From the NCBI GenBank assembly GCA_003552765.1, contig PUOI01000491.1, forward strand, positions 1 to 10,299: 10,299 bases of DNA, given 5' to 3'. The position numbers and the translations under genes are program-made. Numbering within the stretch: position 1 is the stretch's first letter; each line of letters opens with the position of its first letter. Below, one piece after another: positions 7,073 to 10,299 of the stretch. Source of the stretch: Candidatus Hydrogenedentota bacterium. GTDB lineage: Bacteria > Hydrogenedentota > Hydrogenedentia > Hydrogenedentales > SLHB01. The notes under the pieces are model-generated. The model ran no database searches. It saw nothing but the letters and a program-made list of their open reading frames with translations, and was not told where the DNA came from.

Positions 7073-8137
7073 TCATGAGGCGCCGTCCTCCTCTGATTCG
7101 TTGTTCTCGTTGTCTATCACCGATTCCGGAGCGCGGGGCCGCGCCTCGGACGATGACACCTGCACAAAACGATAATCCCCTTCGCTCGCGGGAGGCGTGA
7201 TGGCCAGCGGCGTCCGGCCCCACGGCAGGGCGGGCTCCGCTTCTTCGCCTTCCTCGTCCACCAGTTCGATTTCCCAGGGGCCCGTGATCAAGAGATCAAG
7301 GGGATCGTCCACGAACAGACTGATTTGGCTGTGCATGGGGAAATCTTGGCTGTAGCGGTTGGCGAACCCGATGGCCCAGCGGGCGGGTTTGATCTCGCGC
7401 CGCAACCGGTAGTGAAGGCTCTCCGCCGGCTCCCAGGGCGGCGCAAGGCCGTCGGCGGTTCCGTCAAAACCAAGATAAGCGTCCTCGCCGTACCAAAACG
7501 CGAAGGGCGTCGGGCCGAAATAGCGGACACTCTCCTCAGTCGCCGCCGGACAGACAAAGGTGGGCATGGACAAGGCCTCGAGCGCATCCAAAAAGGCGCT
7601 GTACTCCTCGGCGGTGTCGTTGGCGGTGAGTTCGCCCGTAATTAGAACCAAGTCCGCGTTGGCTTCATCGATTTCGGCGGCGATTTCCTCGAAAAGCCCC
7701 AGGGACTCCTCGAGATCCCCGCCGTCTCCCACCACCGGGTCCGCGATGTGCGCCACGAGATACACCTCGGGGAAGGATTCCTTCACATGGAGCGCGCGTT
7801 CATTGCGATCGCGCTCGTCTTCCCCCTCGCGTTCGGCTTCCAGGGCATAGACCCCAGGCGCTATCTCGTCGGGGAGGTGACACGTGGCCACGTAACGGCC
7901 GTCGGGACGCGCCTCCCATTCCACCGCCACCGTCATCGTCCCGTCTTCGCCAGCGAGTTTTAGGGGGGTCTGCTTCGTCAGCACGGCCTCGAAGGCCGCT
8001 CCGGGCCGGACCAAGGCGGGCTGACCATTGTGTGGGCTCAAGATGATGTCGAGCGCGCCATCCCCGGCGCGGCCCATGGCGCCGGAGGCGAGACAGACGG
8101 CGCAGACAGCTAGCATAAGGCGGGATATCATGCTCAT
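7073..8137 (-). CDS. Secreted calcineurin-like phosphoesterase-fold protein, predicted catalytically dead
   Basis: 354 residues. A signal peptide (MSMISRLMLAVCAVCLASGA) is followed by a beta-rich domain (about 28-118) and a region that follows the calcineurin-like metallophosphoesterase pattern (about 124-295), including the family-like LVLITGxLTxN, EEYxAFLxxL and YFGPTPFxFxYG segments. The metal-binding motifs are altered. The DxH position reads DPV (133-135), GD reads GE (168-169), GNHD/E reads CPAATEE (196-202), the GHH position reads GFANRY (257-262) and GHxH reads TGPWE (285-289). It is probably a non-enzymatic exported binding protein. The C-terminal tail is acidic and Asn-rich. The start at 8137 has GGAGG 7 nt upstream and overlaps the stop of the propeller gene as ATGA, so the two are translationally coupled. 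An ATG at 8131 is a minor alternative. Confidence 0.85.
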   Translation of the reverse strand: MSMISRLMLAVCAVCLASGAMGRAGDGALDIILSPHNGQPALVRPGAAFEAVLTKQTPLKLAGEDGTMTVAVEWEARPDGRYVATCHLPDEIAPGVYALEAEREGEDERDRNERALHVKESFPEVYLVAHIADPVVGDGGDLEESLGLFEEIAAEIDEANADLVLITGELTANDTAEEYSAFLDALEALSMPTFVCPAATEESVRYFGPTPFAFWYGEDAYLGFDGTADGLAPPWEPAESLHYRLRREIKPARWAIGFANRYSQDFPMHSQISLFVDDPLDLLITGPWEIELVDEEGEEAEPALPWGRTPLAITPPASEGDYRFVQVSSSEARPRAPESVIDNENNESEEDGAS

Positions 8138-9141
8138 TGACTGTCCTCCGGGCGCCAAGCGGGATGGGTGGCGGGTTGATCGGCTTCCGTCACCGGCTCG
8201 GCGTCCTCGCCCTCCACGCTGCTGACAAAGATCCGCGGCGCGCCATCGCGATTCGAGACGAACGCAACGCGTTCTCCGTTCGGCGCCCATGCAGGCGCCC
8301 AATTCTCATACGCGCCGGACACGGCCACCTCGTGCACGCGCATCGTTTCCGGATACACCCGGAAAATGCCGCGCCCCCCTTCGCGAAAAGACTCGAACGC
8401 GATCCATTCCCCATCGGGGGACCACGCGGGATTCCAATCCGCCCGGCGGTGATTGCTCACATTGACCAAGCCGCGGTCCTCCGAGGCGATGAATATGTCG
8501 CGGAATCCGCCATCGTTGGACTCAAACGCAATCATGTCCGGGTCCACGGGATTGGGGGCGGGCGCCCATTCAAAGTAGCGGCCCCCGTTCTCCTCGCCAA
8601 CAGGTATCGGCTCCGCCGCGTCTTCCGTGACCCGGTACAAGTCCGAGGTCAGATTTCGCCCCGGCGTTCCCGTGAGGCCCGTGGCGAGCAGTTCGTCCTC
8701 GCTCATCCAACGCGCCGTCAATAGCCCTTCCCGGCCGCCGCCCCACGTCGTCTCTTCGCCCGTGGCGCGATCATGCACCCGGACTTGGCGCGCCAATCCT
8801 TCTCCCGCGGAGTACGCGATGCGCTCGCCATCCGGCGCCCATTGGGGATGCCGATTATGGGAGGACTCGGTTTCCAGCAGCGCGCCATCGGAGCCATCGG
8901 CGCGAACGACGTAAATGCCAACGCCGTCCTCGTCCTCCGTCTCGAAGGCGAGCCATTCGCCGTCCGGCGCCCACACGGGGGGACCGTCGCCGCGTCCCGG
9001 CCCGAGTTCCCTAACCTCGCCGGTTTCGACATCAACGGCGCATACCTGACGCGCGGAGGCCTGAGACCCAACCAAGTAGGCAAGTTCTCCCCCCGCTCCG
9101 GCGCCAACCAATGATAGAATGATGGGTAGTAAAGTATTCAT
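8134..9141 (-). CDS. Secreted TolB-like beta-propeller protein (PD40/WD40-like repeats)
   Basis: 335 residues with a signal peptide (MNTLLPIILSLVGAGAGG). PD40-type blades carry the W-x-P-D/N-G-x-x-hydrophobic-A signature at 57-66 (WAPDGEWLAF), 101-110 (WAPDGERIAY), 240-249 (WSPDGEWIAF) and 285-294 (WAPNGERVAF). Degenerate copies lie at 145-155 (WMSEDELLATG) and 192-206, and a cut-down WRPED ends the protein at 329. This suggests a six-blade propeller closed by the N-terminal AYLVGSQ strand. Such propellers are usually periplasmic protein- or ligand-binding platforms. There is no TolB N-terminal domain and no tolA or pal nearby, so it is not TolB itself. Its stop overlaps the next gene by 4 bp. 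The start at 9141 is chosen for the signal peptide; no Shine-Dalgarno precedes it, and the open frame continues 39 codons further upstream without family similarity. Confidence 0.88.
   Translation of the reverse strand: MNTLLPIILSLVGAGAGGELAYLVGSQASARQVCAVDVETGEVRELGPGRGDGPPVWAPDGEWLAFETEDEDGVGIYVVRADGSDGALLETESSHNRHPQWAPDGERIAYSAGEGLARQVRVHDRATGEETTWGGGREGLLTARWMSEDELLATGLTGTPGRNLTSDLYRVTEDAAEPIPVGEENGGRYFEWAPAPNPVDPDMIAFESNDGGFRDIFIASEDRGLVNVSNHRRADWNPAWSPDGEWIAFESFREGGRGIFRVYPETMRVHEVAVSGAYENWAPAWAPNGERVAFVSNRDGAPRIFVSSVEGEDAEPVTEADQPATHPAWRPEDSQ
8145..8149 (-). promoter_or_regulatory. Shine-Dalgarno GGAGG inside the end of the propeller gene
   Basis: The minus strand reads GGAGGACAGTCA before the ATG at 8137 (GGAGG, 7-nt spacer). 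It fixes the start at the signal peptide and excludes the 55-codon upstream extension of the open frame, which runs antisense to nothing but overlaps the propeller gene out of frame. Confidence 0.8.
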
Positions 9142-9148
9142 ATAGGCT

Positions 9149-9154
9149 AGTTTA
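9149..9154 (-). promoter_or_regulatory. Candidate -10 box (TAAACT) for the propeller/phosphoesterase operon
   Basis: TAAACT on the minus strand fits TANNNT with four of six TATAAT matches. It ends 7 nt before the ATG at 9141, the distance at which transcription would start on or next to the A of the ATG. The -35 region is poor (TAGATG at 18 nt). Confidence 0.4.
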
Positions 9155-9221
9155 GCACGGCGGGCCACGCCCCATCTAGGCTCCTTGATTCGCTCCTTTC
9201 CACCGCCGCGAAGCGCTGTGG

Positions 9222-9227
9222 TATCCT
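9222..9227 (+). promoter_or_regulatory. Candidate -10 box (TATCCT) for uvrC
   Basis: TATCCT fits TANNNT with four of six TATAAT matches and ends 6 nt before the uvrC ATG at 9234. The -35 position at 17 nt reads TCCACC, a weak match. No Shine-Dalgarno lies before the ATG. Confidence 0.4.
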
Positions 9228-9233
9228 TGAGAT

Positions 9234-10299
9234 ATGGAAGAGCGTCCGGAAATCGCATCGCTGACCCAATTGGAACTCACGCCTGATCCCGCCGCCCGCA
9301 GGGATCCCGAGACCTTTCTGGCCGAATTCGACTTGAGCCAAGTCCCCACAGCCAGCGGCTGCTACATCATGCGGGACCAGGCGAATAAGGTGATGTACGT
9401 TGGGAAGGCGCAGAACCTGCGCGCGCGCATCCGTTCGTACATTAACGATCAGGATACGCGCTACCGCGTCAAGTTCCTGATGCGCCGGGTGGCCCGGATC
9501 GATTTCATGGTCACCACCACGGACAAGGAGGCGGTGCTCCTCGAGAACAGTCTCATCAAGGAACACAAGCCCCGGTATAACGTCCAGCTCAAGGACGACA
9601 AGACCTATGTTAGCCTGAAACTCAACGTGCAGCATCCCTATCCCCGCCTAACCGTGACGCGCAAGGTGAAACGCGACGGGGCCAAGTATTTCGGTCCGTA
9701 TTCGAGCGCGCAGGCCGTCCGCGAGACATTGCGCCACCTCCAGAAGATCTTTCCGCTACGGACCTGCAGCGACGCCGTCCTAAACAACCGCACGCGGCCC
9801 TGCCTCTATTACCAGATGGGGCAATGCGCGGCGCCCTGCGTGGGCTATATCGGCAAGGAGGCGTACCGCGAACTCGTGGACCAGGTCCAACTCGCGCTCG
9901 AAGGCCGCAACAGCGAATTGAAGACGCGGCTCAAGGAGGCCATCCAAAAACACGCGGACGCCTTGGAATTCGAACAGGCCGCCCTGCTCCGCGACCGGCT
10001 TCACGCCATCGAACACACCCTCGAACGCCAGCGGACCGTACGGGCGGGCCAAGAGGGGGACACCGACGTGTTCGGCGTATATACCGAGGGGCGCTACAGC
10101 GAAGTGCAGGCGCTCTTTTTCCGTCAAGGCAAACTGACGGGCGGACGCTCGTTTTCGTTCAAGCGCCACGAGATGCCCGTGGACGAGATGCTGAGTTCGT
10201 TCATCTTGCAGTACTATAGCGACGGCGCGCTCATCCCGCCCGAGATCCTCGTCCCCGTGGCTTTGGATGAGCACGAAGTCCTCGCCGAAATCCTTTCCG
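9234..10299 (+). CDS. uvrC: UvrABC excinuclease subunit C (N-terminal part)
   Basis: The first 355 residues of UvrC, cut by the right edge (full family length is about 600). UvrC makes the 3' and 5' incisions around DNA lesions after UvrA and UvrB find them. The GIY-YIG nuclease domain (about 37-120) reads GCYIM (42-46) and YVGKA (55-59), with the expected Arg at 63 and Glu at 104 in LLEN. Four cysteines at 178, 190, 198 and 202 keep the C-x11-C-x7-C-x3-C spacing associated with an iron-sulfur cluster in UvrC. The UvrB-binding UVR motif spans about 229-262 (ALEFEQAALLRDRL). The UvrC family domain begins near 278 (DVFGVY). The C-terminal endonuclease and helix-hairpin-helix regions lie outside the window. 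An in-frame TGA at 9228-9230 makes the ATG at 9234 the first possible ATG start. The gene is divergent from the propeller gene across 92 bp. Confidence 0.97.
   Translation, partial: MEERPEIASLTQLELTPDPAARRDPETFLAEFDLSQVPTASGCYIMRDQANKVMYVGKAQNLRARIRSYINDQDTRYRVKFLMRRVARIDFMVTTTDKEAVLLENSLIKEHKPRYNVQLKDDKTYVSLKLNVQHPYPRLTVTRKVKRDGAKYFGPYSSAQAVRETLRHLQKIFPLRTCSDAVLNNRTRPCLYYQMGQCAAPCVGYIGKEAYRELVDQVQLALEGRNSELKTRLKEAIQKHADALEFEQAALLRDRLHAIEHTLERQRTVRAGQEGDTDVFGVYTEGRYSEVQALFFRQGKLTGGRSFSFKRHEMPVDEMLSSFILQYYSDGALIPPEILVPVALDEHEVLAEILS

Noticed and set aside
6879..7223. 114-codon minus-strand frame and overlapping plus-strand frames
   Set aside because: It overlaps the end of the phosphoesterase-fold gene out of frame and runs through the 55-bp palindrome; composition is non-protein-like.
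8134..9141. Assignment as genuine TolB of the Tol-Pal system
   Set aside because: Only the PD40 propeller is present; there is no TolB N-terminal domain and no tol or pal neighbours.
9780..10274. 164-codon minus-strand frame
   Set aside because: Antisense to uvrC, whose GIY-YIG, four-cysteine and UVR motifs establish the coding strand.

Overview
The window is GC-rich bacterial chromosome from a Gram-negative-type organism. Three of its six genes encode exported or membrane-anchored envelope proteins. No ribosomal or lineage marker gene is present. The VNAVDIQLVIN-type dockerin repeats, the HD-domain CCA-adding enzyme and the palindrome-rich intergenic DNA together resemble uncultured lineages such as Hydrogenedentota or other PVC/Planctomycetes-like groups. 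That placement is an impression from sequence style, not a demonstrated assignment. No prophage, CRISPR array, IS transposase, rRNA or tRNA was seen.

Layout from left to right: (1) minus strand, 1-1622, a secreted protein with a paired dockerin right after its signal peptide, truncated by the left edge. (2) A 380-bp gap holding a candidate promoter for it. (3) Minus strand, cca, tRNA nucleotidyltransferase with an HD domain. (4) Minus strand, a 969-residue membrane-tethered protein with nine carboxypeptidase-regulatory-like beta-sandwich repeats, transcribed towards cca. (5) A 760-bp gap packed with palindromes, including a 204-bp quasi-palindrome and a 55-bp cloverleaf-like element. (6) Minus strand, a secreted protein with the calcineurin-like phosphoesterase fold whose metal-binding motifs are all degenerate. 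(7) Minus strand, a secreted TolB-like beta-propeller overlapping gene 6 by 4 bp (ATGA), so the two form a coupled operon. (8) Plus strand, uvrC, divergent from the propeller gene and cut by the right edge.

Two housekeeping functions (tRNA 3'-end maturation by Cca, nucleotide excision repair by UvrC) are thus interleaved with exported proteins of unknown ligand. The least ordinary signals are the mirrored palindromic elements in the 6313-7072 gap, the pseudo-phosphoesterase paired with a beta-propeller, and the divergent uvrC/propeller starts. Both of those starts lack a Shine-Dalgarno sequence and have a TANNNT hexamer 6-7 nt before the ATG, which suggests leaderless mRNAs. I found no convincing complete new multi-gene system.
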